64,000 nt of DNA from Cylicocyclus nassatus. Its lineage: Eukaryota; Nematoda; Chromadorea; Rhabditida; Strongylidae. How positions within the stretch are numbered: position 1 is the stretch's first letter; each line of letters starts with the position of its first letter. Positions 25,801 through 39,300 of the stretch are shown here, one piece after another. Where the stretch lies: NCBI GenBank assembly GCA_958299035.1, contig CATQJL010000223.1:55658302-55722301 (forward strand). Reading direction: 5' to 3'. A program made the translations under genes and the position numbers. The notes beneath the pieces were generated by a model. The model was not told the DNA's origin and did not search any database. It saw nothing but the letters and a program-made list of their open reading frames with translations.

Positions 25801-28479
25801 AACAAATTGTGTGCTGTGTGATTGTGATATTGCCCCTATAATTAAGTATTTTGAACAAAAAAAACCCTATCAATATCAATGTATCAGACAAATCATTTGT
25901 CTGCAAGTGTACCCCCATAAAACTACAGAGTGTTAAAAAACGAAGATATATGTGACTGGAAAGAGAGAAGTTCTTGGACATAAAGGCTGCCGCATGACGA
26001 AGGCGCAATACCTTTGGGCGCGATCGCGGCTTTATTAGCCGAGGGCATGAGGTGCAGATTTACTATGGTGAGGGTATGTGCGCGCCGCGTTCGCGCCCGC
26101 TCAACTAATGGTACTTCTGCGCCTTCGTCATGCAGCAGCCTCTAGCATTATGGGAATACAGCCGCCAATTTAAAACTTTGATTTAAAAAGAGGATCTCAA
26201 AATAAGACTTCAGTAATTGTTGCAACAGAAATCAAGTGGATTAAATGGCAAAATAATTAACGCGATGCAAACTGAAGCGTATCGTGAGGTTACGGTGTAT
26301 ATTGTATCAGGGCGGTGCGAACTTCTGCTATTCGTAAAGTTCAATATCGCGCTTTCATTTCCTCCACTCATCCCCCCTCCCTTTCTTCCTTCACTCAAAG
26401 AGTTCATTTTTGTCAAACTCTTCTGTCAACGTGAGTAGAAAAATATCGGATAACTTTGATTTTTTCAGAATTACAAAGGGATGAATTTGGTCAAAGATTG
26501 ATAATCAATGAAGTCCGCTTGAACTGGCATCACAAAGCATCAGTAACTTTACACAAGTAGTACGTATCAGTTCCACATAGCCTTCAACCTAGCATGCACT
26601 TAGGATAAGAAAAGATGGACGTAATCTTAAGCATTTAGCTAGCCCTCTTCTCCGTTTTTTCTTGTACATGCGTCCCTCAAAGTCTAGACAGAGCTATAGG
26701 AACTATAAGAAACTTCTTATAAGGTGCTAGACAAGTTTATTCACTTTTTGCAAAATCCTTATCATTAAGGCTGTAGTGGCCTCAATTTGCCGCGTAAGCA
26801 ACACACACTCGCTTCTAGGATACTTGAAATCCATAAAAACATACACATCCTTAGCCTTAATGGGATTGTACACGCAATGCAGCTGCGGTGTGTTCGGCCG
26901 TGGTAAAAAGTATAATATCCCTAAAAAGGAGATCCGGAACCTCTTCCATAGCTCACATTCGTGATCTTACATGTAGTGACCAAATTAGGTGAATGAGTGC
27001 CTTATAAAAATGTTCCCAAGCGTGAATCCGCGCGCGGCAGCTTACCGTGCTTCACCATGTGCAGCACGAGTGGGAAGAGGGCACACCTTTTTGGGTAAAC
27101 TATACCACGCCAGAAAGAAAGAAGTTCTTCCAAATGCCATATCGGTTTCCGAAAAGTGACCTAAACCTGGTGATACACCATGTGTAGCACGAGCGATGCT
27201 GGGCTCAATTTTATGCAAAAATTTTAACGCAGGCGAATAAGGGGTGGAAAAAATTTGCATAGGGATATTAATTGACATGTGGTATCCAGATATCATGTGT
27301 TAATTTACCCGGAAAACGTGGTGATGCACCATGTGCAGCACAAGCCCAAAAACGTGTTAGGACCAACCAACTTTACAAACGCACCTCAGTCGGAATACGA
27401 ACTCCATTGTTTGCGTGGCTGACGCGTTCGATGAATGAATCGTGCTTGCTTAACTGCATTCTCCGTTCGATTCGAGCCCAATCGTACATCTGAAAGCAAG
27501 AAGTCAACGTAGTAACATCTCGAGAGTAAGAATACGACCATATCCCTCCAAAAGTAAACAATTTTTCTACGGGAAAAGTGCTTGAGTTGACTGTTATAGA
27601 CTGTTTGCATAACAGGCACCTTCATTTGAAGCCCATTGGGCACTTATTTTTAAAACAAAAATTGTATTATTTGGTAAAAATTTGTACAAAGATTTACTGT
27701 ACAAGGAACAGATTGTCTAAAAACGACCGCCAAAAAGCAGTTGCGCAGCGGAGTTGATGCCTCTGGGTCATGGAGAGAACGCATGGGAAGCCGAGACGCA
27801 GGCAAATAGCAGCGTAGGTTTTCCTAGTTTATATGCTTTGCAGTTGAAGATCGAAGTTACAATTCCGCTTTATGAAGTGCAAGCAGTAATGCATTAATCG
27901 ATAATGCCAAAATTCAAAGAAATTTAGAACCAGAATATCACTGCTGCCTATAAACCAAAAAGCTCGTTTGCCTCAGAGCGATATTTTGTTGCAATGTCTG
28001 CATATCCTTTATTCACATGCTCTCTCAGCGACTCAAAGGCATCATGACCGCGCCACCGATAACAACGCAGCAAGTCGATTGTATGTGTACGTAGATTTGG
28101 TGGATGGAGTTTTCTAATGGTTTGCCAGTTCCTACTGTCTAATCCATAAGAACTTAGTCACCTTTTTCTTGATGAGCAGGAAAGCGTTGATAGGATTTTC
28201 GATGTCAGTGATGTCGTCGACAATATTCGAATATCGTTTCTCATACTCCTGCGCTAATCTAAACACCACCTTTAGCGGTACAAACTAAAGGAAAAGGAAG
28301 AAAACACACCCTCTGAGCTGCTCAAGTCGTTCCTGTTCAACATTTATGTACTTATAGAGCATTGTTGGGATGTTCTTTTTCGGATCTATTAACTGCTCCA
28401 TGTCGGCTACGGAAGTGAACAGATCTGCATGCACAGAAGTGCACAGCAAGGCCGCTAGGCCCAGTAGTAAGCCAAGCAT
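19869..28479 (-). CDS. phy: collagen prolyl 4-hydroxylase alpha subunit, copy B (17 exons, intact)
   Basis: This is the second ER-resident 2-oxoglutarate/Fe(II) dioxygenase alpha subunit for procollagen proline. Coding exons, 5' to 3': 28479-28310, 28258-28162, 27489-27385, 24481-24364, 24302-24175, 24093-24009, 22976-22889, 22836-22740, 22631-22557, 22498-22403, 22157-22087, 21822-21723, 21668-21549, 21479-21411, 21353-21258, 20081-20005, 19959-19869. They join into one open frame of 560 residues ending in TAA. Residues 1-18 are a signal peptide, and the alpha N-terminal and TPR-like peptide-binding regions follow. The catalytic domain has H423 and D425 (HFD), H494 and K504. Exon number, order and phases are identical to copy A, and 14 of the 17 exon lengths match exactly, so the two are tandem duplicates. 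The intron after exon 9 has a GC rather than GT donor. Intron 3 is nearly 3 kb and holds a small MITE; intron 6 holds a 0.6-kb foldback element. Orthology to phy-1 (dpy-18) versus phy-2 is not resolved. Confidence 0.95.
22195..22368. repeat. GC-rich repeat, second copy, in intron 10 of copy B
   Basis: It shares CAGAGTCGC-type ends and reiterated GCTGGCAC and GTTCCAG words with 19457-19622, mostly in reverse orientation. It occupies most of a 245-bp intron, which probably reflects insertion. Confidence 0.5.
23270..23905. mobile_element. foldback MITE in intron 6 of copy B (family 1)
   Basis: Left and right halves are inverted copies of each other over nearly their whole length. The left half starts AGGGAACGATCCCAA and the right half ends with the complement. 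The shared interior includes AACACAAATAAGTGTTTTTG and GCATGATATTGA. A second copy begins at 63404 and runs off the window. There is no coding sequence, and the target duplication is unclear. Confidence 0.7.
25984..26141. mobile_element. short GC-rich MITE, intron 3 of copy B
   Basis: It is about 158 bp with ends AGGCTGCCGCATGACGAAGG and the complement. The centre carries GCGCGCCGCGTTCGCGCCCGC. A second copy is at 48384-48548 with the same ends and centre. No coding sequence is present. Confidence 0.65.
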
Positions 28480-28480
28480 T

Positions 28481-28490
28481 CTAAAAATGG
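28481..28490 (-). promoter_or_regulatory. 3' splice acceptor one base before start codon of copy B
   Basis: On the minus strand CCATTTTTAG is followed by a single A and then the ATG. It resembles a nematode spliced-leader acceptor and fixes the start codon. The peptide that follows is a signal peptide. Confidence 0.6.
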
Positions 28491-30650
28491 AAAATCTTGG
28501 TCAGATTCTCACAAAAATATAAACGGCGGAAAATTTATGGCAAAATAAAGCAAGGTGAAGAACCATGGCCTACAAAATAGAGTTGATAATCTGAGACCTA
28601 AAATATTATAGATTTTTGGCCCGAGAGAATGATATACTTGCTTTCGCACTGACACTCGAAACATACTGTGAAGCAACTTTTAGGGATTACGGTACGCATA
28701 CAGTAAGGGGGGTTAAAGACTCAGAATCTGCAGAAATTTCGCACGGAAGGGTTATTTGATATGCTAAATATTTTCCCCGTTATTTTTTCCGCATGCAATA
28801 GTGAGGAGGCATCACTCTATACATTTTGCCTTTACAAAAAAGGCCTCACTATGCATGAATACTGTATGTGTACGGTAAGGTCTACAGATAGGGGCTAGAA
28901 TCATTTCATCGTCATAGGAATACAAGTGTTGCTACATTGGATAAAGCCGGTTGGGTTTTATCAGATTTCAGCCATATTAGTGGTTTTGGACCCCTACCGT
29001 ATGCCTACCGTAACTTCTCAAAATATACTAGCTTCGCAAGCAACCATTTAATCCATTGACGACGACGCCTAATTTTGCGTGGCGGCACTGTGGGACGACG
29101 CGATTTTGCACAACACTTTCGGCGTGGGAAAGGTTTGTGATTATTTACGAAGTGTAAAGTTGTTCTGTAATCAACTACAAACATCTTCTTGGACGACGGG
29201 GTCTACGGGTTTCGGGAGCGCAAAAAACTGGAAAAATTACTAACTGCGGAGAAGATACTAGACCTGGAAAAGACATGATTTTGCAAGGGGTATGGGTCAC
29301 TGGTGGTCCAAATTGTCCCTGACGGCGAAAAGTGCGTGGGCCACCGGTGGTCCACATCGTCGTCAATGGCTTAAACTGCAAGCCGAGTTCAGGCATTGAG
29401 ATTGAAGCCCATATAACGTCTGGATTCAGGCTATAAGCAAGTTGAGATTCCTAGAAATGTTAAGAAACTGGCTAACAGAGATTTTTCAGAAAGAATACCA
29501 CATGAGCAGTCGAAGAGAAGAATGCATTCACTATAGTTACAACGACGGAGGCGCACACCAGCTGTCTTACAGCTTTTTCATTCAGAAAATGACTCAGCAG
29601 TATAATTGTTAGGAACCTGCACTGCGCTCGGAAAATTGATCTTGTAGCCTGCAGGCTAGGAAATGGAAAACTGCTAGACTTTCTTTGGTTTTTACATTTT
29701 ATTTGATTTAGTTTGAGGCGAAACGAATTCTCCACTTCATTGTACAAAAAATGTATTTTGAATATAACAAAAATATATGACGTACGTGTTTATCCTAATC
29801 CAGAGCATTTCTGGGAAAAAATTTAAAAATTCGGGTGCACGACCTAGAGCGGGGGGAGGGGGGAGGGGGCACCCAATGTATCAGGCTGCAACTCTCAGTG
29901 TTTATCCCATTGTTATGAGTTCTGATGTTTATATCACTCCATCGACAATGTACGAAAAAAGAAAGCAGCCAAAAATTATTTTTTTTCCACATTATCATGA
30001 TTTCTAAAAAATACATAGTTCTGAGCTTCTCAGAGTACTTGCAAACACTCACTCCTTTTCATGTCGTTCATTTGCAAATTAACAAATCAATCTTCGAAAG
30101 TGTGACTGATTTGACACTAAGCCGTTTTTGGCATGTTTTTGCTCTACAATGTTGCAATTATGATTCGTTGAAGAATTTTCGAGATCATCTCACTAAAGGG
30201 CCGAGCATACTCCACGCGATTTCAGTCGCGACGCGATTTGACAATTCGTCAGAAGTCTTCAAGTCCAACACTAGCAAAGTGCACATGCATAGTGTGCATA
30301 ACTTGCGTGGATTGATAAAATGTCCTATCTTCTGTACATTCAAAATGTGCTTACAGTGAGTTATAGACAGTTGGAATATTGCCAAATCGCGCCGCAACTG
30401 AATTTTCGTGAACTATGTCCGGCCCTCAATGCGACAAATGTGGGATGGGGAGAGGAGAGGGGGGGGGGGGGTTGGTAGATGTTCTTAGACGAAAATCACT
30501 TAGTATAAATGAGTAACAGAATATGTATTTCCAGTCATCTGCCAATTGACTTCCTAGTCATACTACAGAACTACCGTAGTAAGTTTCTAGAGGCATGGCA
30601 GCAGCTGAAAGTACACAAAATTCTTATTTGATACTGTCATACTAACTATG
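28491..30650. other. upstream stretch of copy B, no gene supported
   Basis: There is no coding model on either strand. It contains several dispersed CTACCGTA/TACGGTA words, a G-rich run near 29850 and probable promoter sequence for copy B that I cannot delimit. Confidence 0.4.
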
Positions 30651-31362
30651 TTAGGTCGGTCCAAAAGTTCTGTCCCCATTTTCAAAAATTTGTATGTCCG
30701 CTATCTCATCGGATTTCCTGGCTTGTAATTTTACTGGAAAGAATAAGTCTTTCGCTTCCAACACCCTCTGGCAGAGCTTCTGCTCTACACTAGCTGCAGA
30801 GATAAAAATGGAAAAGAAGGACTATGTAAGCTTTGATCATTTCAACTTAGGTCACCAAAAATCTGGAAAATTGCAAAAAAATCCGAAAATGTCAGTACCA
30901 TGTACTGACATTTTTTATAAGTTCTATGACCTCAAATGTAAAAAGTTTGTGCTGTTTTGGCGTTTCTGCGAAAAATTATGGATTTTCAATTTACTACAGG
31001 AAACGCCAAAATAGAATAATTTGCCACTTTCAAAAATCATAACTTCTCACAGAAACGTCAAAACAGCACAAACTTTTCACATTTGCAAAGAGCAGCTCGT
31101 AGCTTATATACTGACAATTTCGGATTCTTCTGCAACTTTCCAGATTTTTGGTGACCTAAGTTAAAATTATCAAAGCTTACATGTCCTCCTTTTCCATTTT
31201 TTTTGTTCTGCATGCAGTGTAAAGCAGAAGCTCTGCAAGGCAGTATTCGAAACCAAAAGACCTATTCGTTCTAATAAAATTACAAACAAGCAAATTTGCT
31301 GAGTTAACGCAAAGTTGCAGAAATTTTGAAAGTGAAACGACAAAATTTTCGGACCGACTTAA
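30651..31362. mobile_element. mariner-type foldback MITE
   Basis: The left end reads TTAGGTCGGTCCAAAAGTT and the right end, in complement, reads TTAAGTCGGTCCGAAAATTT. The halves are inverted copies, for example ATCAAAGCTTACAT on one side and its complement on the other. The frames inside are by-products of this foldback. Terminal bases resemble mariner ends. Confidence 0.65.
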
Positions 31363-31959
31363 TATGCACTGATATCCCCCCCCTTCATTATTCTAAATCT
31401 TTTTAGATCGACCTTCATACAAGGCATATTAATTGTTGCCATGAGCAGCAGTCCACAAATGCCACCAAAAATGTTCAAGGTGAAAATCATACATACAGAA
31501 GAGGACCAGTCTCAATCACACTGAGAGCCAAAGGCGAAAATGACTACAGTAATCAAATTAAAAAATCATTTTTGTTCCTAAAATGTTTTCATTGTCGATG
31601 AAATCGAAGCACAAAATTATTTTTATTTAGCTACAATTTTTTTCATAACCCACAATCATACAAAAAAATCTTAGAGATATCAAATCAGAAAAACAGCCCA
31701 GTAGTCAAACCACCCATATTTGTAATAACAACAATCCATGCAAAAGTCTTTAAATTAATTTTGAGCTAAAAAATCACGATTTTTGGAACAAATTCAAATT
31801 TTAGACAGTTCTTCAATATTGGGCGATTATCGCCGAAACTATTGAATGAAGGAGTTTTTGAAATGCAATTTCAAAAAACCGCGGGAATATTGTGTGGCTA
31901 TAAAATAATAGAAAAAACTGATGTTTTGAACTATACAACTACAGTAAGCACTCTGAGAA

Positions 31960-32350
31960 CCAAAGCATGTAGTGCACGTGCAGTTACGCGCATTAGGAAC
32001 GATGCACGATTCATCGTTCGTAGTACGGGCGGCAAGGCGCGCCGAAGCGGGCATCGGCATGGCCGTAGTGTGATGGATGAATGGGGAGTGTGTCCAGTGG
32101 GTGGGGAAGAAGACGGTTTTTCCGTCGTCGTCCGCCACCGCCACCATCGTCGAGCCGGCACGTACGCGCGGCCGCGCTCGTTCCGCGCGCGCCGACAAAC
32201 TTCTGCACGCGAGCCGCGGCCGAGCAGTCGCGCGGCGTTCGCTCGACTCGAAGGACGTCGGCTGTTATGAGGATTTCTGGTTCTCTCCGAGAACGACTTA
32301 TAGCAGTCGATGAGGAGGCAAATGCGAGAAAATCACGTCTTCGTTGAACG
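31960..32350. promoter_or_regulatory. GC-rich, CpG-dense island
   Basis: This segment is far richer in GC and CpG than its AT-rich surroundings (for example GCGCGGCCGCGCTCG). The absence of stops in several frames follows from composition, so I do not call a gene. It could be a promoter or first-exon region of an unseen gene, or a GC-rich transposon end. Confidence 0.25.
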
Positions 32351-35300
32351 GGCAATGTTCATGTGGGACGAAGCGATAGTGGAGGGGGGGGGGCTGAAAA
32401 AAAATAACGGCAAAGGGGAGGGACAAACGAACGACAATTAGATCTCTTGCTTCATCCTACAAAGACCCAAGAAAACCGTTTTTATCGAACAAAAGGGAAA
32501 AATATTGGTGAGTTCACGAAGGTGATAATTACGATCTATCAGAATAAACATAAAGGGATCTCATTTTTTGGTTTTTCCGCTCATTTTTTGCATTACATAT
32601 CCTTATCTCAACCTCATTTTGTTTTCACAAATTGAGTGAGCGACAAATCCTAGAAACAGACTTTACAATCAAGTAAAAGAACAGGATGAAGAGATACAAT
32701 ACTTTTCAGGAAACTCTAACTTGAAAAAAATCAAAAATATAATTGCTGCTATATTTGTGGAAACGAATAAGGCGAAAAAAACATTTTTCTAAAAGGACTA
32801 TTTGTCTGTTCCACATGGAACCAAGCAAGAGAAGGATGTGCAATGCGCTGCCTGCAATCGTCCGTAGTTTTTATATTTTACAAAAAGTCACGAAATCAAT
32901 TAATAAGTGTAAAGATTTTATTATCATTAGAAAAAGAAAGTGTCTCCACAGGACTAAAAATTTAGGTATCAAAATGCGGGGCGGGGGGGGGGGGAATGCA
33001 AGGCTGCTCTCCTTTGTGGGGACACGTGAATTATAGATCTACGTAGGTAGATTGTTTTTATCTACAAATAATCTGGATAATTCCACAAATTTCGCAACAT
33101 CAAGCTAGCTGCTAACTTCATCCGGCGTGGCCCTTCCTCACCATCCGAAAAAAATATTTGAGATCACTACAAAATCGTAACTTTCATCAGTGGATGAGAG
33201 CAGTCTAATAATAAAGTTAAGACTTCGTGAAATGGCAGTGACTTTCTTCGGGAGGGGAGGATTTCCTCGGTGCATGGCATGGAAGGCGAGATGAAGGGGG
33301 GGGGGGGGAGGAGGAAGGGGCATTGCTGGGATGACAGTTCCTCAAATTTCTTTCGAATTGTGAAATTTTTGATAGGGGGGGGGGGACTAGGAGCATCGAG
33401 GTGTAACACCCCCCCCCCCTTCCCTTGCTCCGCCCTCATCTTGACTTAGCGTAGTGCTTTAGTTGAATACACATAATTATGAATTATCAAAACTAGATAT
33501 TTCAACGTATATTTATGTACATTCGAATAGTTCTAGAAGACATCGAAAAGAGTCTGTTCAGAATATTTGAGAAATTCAAACAAAAAATGCCGCCAATATC
33601 GATAAGGAGTTGAAATTCAAAATTCGAGAGAAATTCTGTATGCATTACTCTTCCTTGTATAAAAGGTTGTTTTTTACCGACAACTCTCGTTTTGATTTGG
33701 AACTGAAACATATAAGAAACAGACTATCTCGAAAATTAACGTGCAGCTTTTTCTTCGCACTTCTCATTATGTGCGGGATTTTGTTTGATCTACGGGAGGA
33801 ATTTTCTTTTCTCAAGTGTTTTTTGTCTAATGATAAGAAGAACTTCAGATTTTGGTACCCGTCAGCGGTATAGTTACTACGAAAGCTTGACCAATCTATA
33901 CTCGTAATTACAACGAATCATCTGATATAGTGTCTCTTTGCATCATCTTGAGAAAATCTATAGGCTCCGCCAGAAATGGAACAGCGAAAAAAAAATTACG
34001 AGGTCAAGCGGTTCACAATTCGCAGCAATGACAGCTTTGACAGATTTGAAGGACATATCACTACTATGATAAAAAGTGTCAGCAATCCATCACGGGATAA
34101 GACAAGGTGTGGAAAGTAAAACAAATGAAAAGCAGGCAAGATCAATGACTACCCACATGAAATGACCATTTTTACCCACTTGTCTCCATTCACTAAAAAT
34201 ATTATGACATATAGATGTAATTTGATAAAAAAAACACTTGATTAAGATCCGCTCAAATTCTTTTTCACTTTCCAATTTCCGCTGCAGTTTCGCTAAAAGT
34301 GCAGCACAGAAGCAAATCGAAAAAGTATTGGAATGCTTGCCAATGAACATGGCTAACTTTCCTCTGCAGTAACTTCTTTTCCGTTTCAGTTTTACGATCA
34401 TAGGTAGGTGACGAAAAAACTCTATCGCTTTAACATTTGCATCATGTGTTATTTATGATTAGAACTGACGAAAAAACTGAATATTCAGATGAATGTCACT
34501 AAAGATTACCGCAGACAACGACGAAGTGTCTTCATTCCAAATTCAGCGCCAAAGATACAAAAAGATTTACAAAAATCAAAAAGAATAAGTAAAGATAGGA
34601 GGTCCAAGAAGCTCTCTTTCCTCAAGGAGTTGCTTGTGGTGGAGGGGGAGGTGGGAGGGAGACGCTACTCCGTCCAAAGGAAGGAAGAAACTTGGATAGG
34701 ATAACGATGTATTCGTCGACGTGATCTCTTGTAATAATTAAAAGCCTCTATTTTTATTTCGAGAACAAAGAACTAGATTCACAAAGTGGTAGGATGAATT
34801 CAAGTAAGATAATTACCAACCCGGCTAGAATAAGTGAAAATTAACATTGGAAAATACTGCGCATTTTAAAGTATACCAATCCCTAAAAGCTGCTGATTTG
34901 ATTTAGCTGAAAAGTGTAAACGCACATTTGGGTTAGACTCGCCCTAAGGAAAAAATACACGCTTAACAACAACTTAGCTAATGGTGCATTTGCAGAAATT
35001 ACGAGATACTGGCGATGGGCGCAGATCTTTCGTACAAAAACTCCCATCAAATCTCTCGCGCTTCTGCTCAAATGACAAGGAAAATCAAGAAGAAAAAGCG
35101 ATATTCGGGTCAAGTGGCCGAACATCAGCCTGGAAAATGTGTAGTTTCACACATTACAATCTTATTTGAATTATGTGTCCTAAATACATTTTTTTTCTGC
35201 AACTCAACTCTTTCTTTCATGCATACATGCTGTTTCCTAAAAGAATTGGAAAAGTTCAAAAATTAGAAAATTAGTTAGTTTTTAAAGTATAAAGTAGTAA

Positions 35301-35789
35301 TAAGTTTTGAGTTTTCTGATTGTCGTAGAGCTAAATCATAATCTTTACCGGGTAAAACTCAGTCACTGGCAATTCATTGAATTTTTTTTGTGAATTAAAT
35401 AAAGATAATGAATTAAATCAGAACCACTTTTGAAGTAAACTTTGAAGCATTTCAAGTAAAATAAGAATGAACAAATAAAAAGGACAAGCAGAAGTTGGCT
35501 AGTATCCAAATAAAGTGGACAAAAAAATAGAATTTGGCAGAAATAAAAAATAAGTGATTGAATAAATGAAATATGAAAAAGAAAACTTCAAGCCGAACTT
35601 ACACCTGAAACATCGGTATTTCTATGCGCAAATAAAATCTATCTTTGAGTCTGCGTATGAGCATTCTTCAATAAATACAAGTATTGCAGCAGTATTGTCT
35701 CGCCCACTACTTGAACTATTTTTCTTTGAACAACGATTTCGTGATCTCACAACATCGCATGTTTTGTTTGTAATGTTAAAGTAACCTAA

Positions 35790-36300
35790 TTTGCCCCGTG
35801 CACGCAAGCAAAAAACCTCTCCAGCGTGCGCATTCCTCCAGCAGACCGCAAGTGACCCGATCGATCGGACGGGGACGTTCCAAGGCCCAGCGACCTTCCC
35901 GAATATCCTCGAAATGATTGGGAAGGGGGGGGGGGGGAGGAGGGGGAAGCGGAGGGGGCTGCAGGAGATTCTACAAATTTGGAAGCGGGAGATGCGCGTA
36001 GCGGAAGCTGGCTGGTTCCTGAGCTAGGACAAAATGGGACAAATTTCTTACACATCTAATTGGACTAGGATTAATATGGAATATTCGGACTTGGCGCAAG
36101 TGCGAAGGGACAATCAAAGCATTACACTTGAGCAAAATGTACGACTGGAAACACTCATAATTACGGGCATCAAGGCCATAAGAAAAAGAGCCCGACGACG
36201 CCGACCGCCGCCGCCGAACTGGAGGTAGCAGCGGCCGAGTGGACAGCCGGAATGTGAGGGATCTGGCCGAAGTGATGCCAGGCATATGGCCATAAAGTGC
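35790..36300. promoter_or_regulatory. second GC-rich island
   Basis: It has CpG-dense sequence, a G-run near 35927 and a CCGCCGCCGCC stretch. Frames on both strands (up to 147 codons) are probably compositional. Function is unknown. Confidence 0.2.
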
Positions 36301-39300
36301 CACCTCCACGTCTGCTGCGGTTAAGATGGAGCTTAGATAAGCTCTAACGCCCCCCTCCCCACCCTTCTCCCATCCCGCAATGACTTTTCGAGGGGGGGGG
36401 ATGACGGTTAGCATGGGTCATAGGTGGTCGGGAACGCGTAACCCATTTGAATGTGTTGAAGGTCGTTCGGGCATGTACTGAGTTCGTTGTCGCAAGGCTA
36501 AATGTCTCGTCGAAGCGTAAAGTGCAATGAAAATGGGTGCCACGAAGGGACCGACAAACGATGGGGATCATAGGGCGGTGCCTTTTGTGGAGAAGTGATA
36601 TAGTCGTGGTAACGTCAAGGGTGCAAAAGGGTCCGTAAATGTAGCAAATAGTCTAATCATGTGGAATAGAATAAAAAGTATAAATATTAAGATGCAAGTA
36701 AGAATCGTTTTGTTTTACATTGAGAAGTATCGATGAATTCATGACAGCTAAGATTAATCGAAAAACAAAGTTAATAAAAACAACAAAAAAATCAATGAAA
36801 ATAACCGAAAAATTGGAAGCAAGAATAGCAGCAAGTATTTATTTCATATGTTTTGAAAATTACATTGTATCGAAAAAACCATGGTAAACTATTAACGGTG
36901 CATGAAATTCAGATCCATTGCTCAGCTAAAAATTCAGAAAATTTCTACAAAACAAAGAAAAGCTTTTACTAGCAGTATCTGCCCAAAAAATTCTAGAGTT
37001 CTTGAGTGTAATAGCATGCCTAGGAAAAATTACTTTGTAGGTAAGCTACGCGTGAATTGATATGATCTGAAGTGTAGTTGTTGAGCAAACCTTCCTATTT
37101 TGACCGATCCGTGTCACATGAGCTTTCACCAATGACCAGCTGTTACGAGGGAGTGATGGTCCACATAAATAAACAGTAGAGATGCTAAAGGTATTGCCGA
37201 TGATAAATAATTATCAAGTTTGCATTATTTCTTTATTTATTTAGACATTACATACGATTTTCGAAACTCCAGAAAAAAATGCTCAGATAGGAAAAGGATG
37301 CTCTATTTCAGCTTGTGTAGCAATATCGGCCTCCCGACAAATTTGAACATTTTAATCAAATAATTAATTAAATGTCATGTAATATTATTTAATATTATCT
37401 AATTAATTTAAATATTAATTTAAATTTCAACATTATATTAATTCGATCATTCAAATTCACTACAAGTGTGTGAATCAAGGTTTGGTCTCTTTATAGAGGA
37501 GGTTTCCTACTCCAGCTCCAAGATTCCGCAATTATAATATTAAGCTCTATGTTATGATTGTAATAAATCTGGGACCAAGATTGCCGATCATTTTTTTCCT
37601 TGCCCTTGTAACCCGATCTTACCAACAAGATTCTGCATATGTTACACGTGGCATTTGTTCCAGCACTGGAACTTGCCTTCGTTTTTTATAAGCGCGCTGC
37701 AAGAGCGCCTGCAATCAATAAAGTAGTGAAGAATTTATTGAGAAAGTTTCTTCAGATTTATGTATCAGTATATGTTCTAAGACACTGGGTGGGGAATTTT
37801 TCCTACTTGCGAAAAATCTTCTTTAAAAATTTTTTTCGAGATTTTGCATTTACGTTCGCACCTACTTAGTGTTGGTATTGTAGCAATGTGCTAGCTCGCC
37901 TCACTGCTCTGCTGAACTCATAAAATCCTCACCATCGCTGGAGTTGGAATGTTGAATTTTTGTTATAGATTCATGAAGGGCCGGATAATCTGGTAGTAGG
38001 TAGGCACAATGCTCATCTCTAACAAATACGGCTGGGAAATTATGAAATTGAGAGGGCTTATGAAAACGAGCTTTAATGCTGCCTTAGCAAAATAATTGAG
38101 AGGATTGCAATAGATCTCTATACAGTCTGCAATTTCGTGCTTTAAAAGGTCATCACAGCAAAATGTGGAAATTTTTCTTCTTGCTTCATCTCTATAGCAC
38201 CATAATCAAAAGAAATTTTTTGAGAACATGTACTGTAATGTAGAAAATGTGTATCGGTTGCTGGGAAATTGTGCTACATAACGCTTGAAGGAGTATGATT
38301 TCCAAAAAATTTCAGACCTAGAAATTTTCGGTCCAAATAGAACCTATCATTGTAGCCCATATTATAAGCCGTATAAAAAAATAAGCCCAAGGCGAACATG
38401 GAACTTTAAGGCCCTGTCATCAACTAAGCCTACATAGTACATTTCACATTTAGAAAATGAAAATTTTTGTCATTTTTGTGGAATGAAATAGGAAAACCTT
38501 GAAAGGTGCATATTCTGGTTAATTCAAAGCAAGCAAATCAACTGAGCTCTTACGATTTTTGCAGCACTTCCAACCCACCATTTGAAAGCGATGGCCCGTA
38601 GTAACCCCCCCCCCCCCATCAGTGCAACTCGACTGGTGCGGGCCTACGTTGAACGTAGGACTGTCAGTTTACTTGCCATGCTTATAGCATGGGAAGGTGG
38701 GCGGTCATCAGTTCACCTGACGTGAGCTCAACAGATGAGTTAAGTTCATCTCACCTGAACTGATAGAGCTTTACTAAGGGCCGATGTAAAGTCCTGTTTT
38801 TACCATAGAACTGATAGGAGTATTACTTCGTTACCCTTCACTTTGTGACCTAGTTAATCAAGTTTGAAAATCGCGCTTTTTAGATTAGCAAACAGTAAAA
38901 AATGTAACAGGTACAGATTGTGGTGCTCGTAGAGGTAATCAAGCATGCTGATTACGGAAATCATATCCAGTTTACACAACAAGCTTTTTCATGAACTGAC
39001 AGTGTGTGTGAGGTAGGAGAATGAAGAATTGAAATTTGACTGAGACTTCGCTAGTGGAGTTAATCTATATGCTCTTCGCTATAGTCATCCCTTCTCTTAT
39101 GGAGCTGTGATTTTCAGGTCTAGCGCTTTTCTTCTTCACCTTACTCGATCGTAGTATAACTCCCAATTTTTTGAACAAATTCGATCCTTGATTACGAGAC
39201 TTCCTCCTCAGTCTTGCACCCAATGCGACCCCCTAGCTCGAGCATGCCTGACTCTAGCTCAACTCTGTTCATTATCAGTGCAGTACCTTGAAAAATTTGG

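Noticed and set aside
2846..28479. One operon containing both hydroxylase genes
   Set aside because: The 7.8-kb spacing between the stop of copy B and the start of copy A is far larger than in nematode operons.
31839..32355. Several overlapping frames of 76-142 codons in the GC-rich island
   Set aside because: They are open on both strands in overlapping frames, as expected from high GC content. No domain, splice partner or codon bias supports them.
35971..36414. 147-codon frame on the minus strand
   Set aside because: It lies in a GC-rich, low-complexity segment with a G run and shows no family features.
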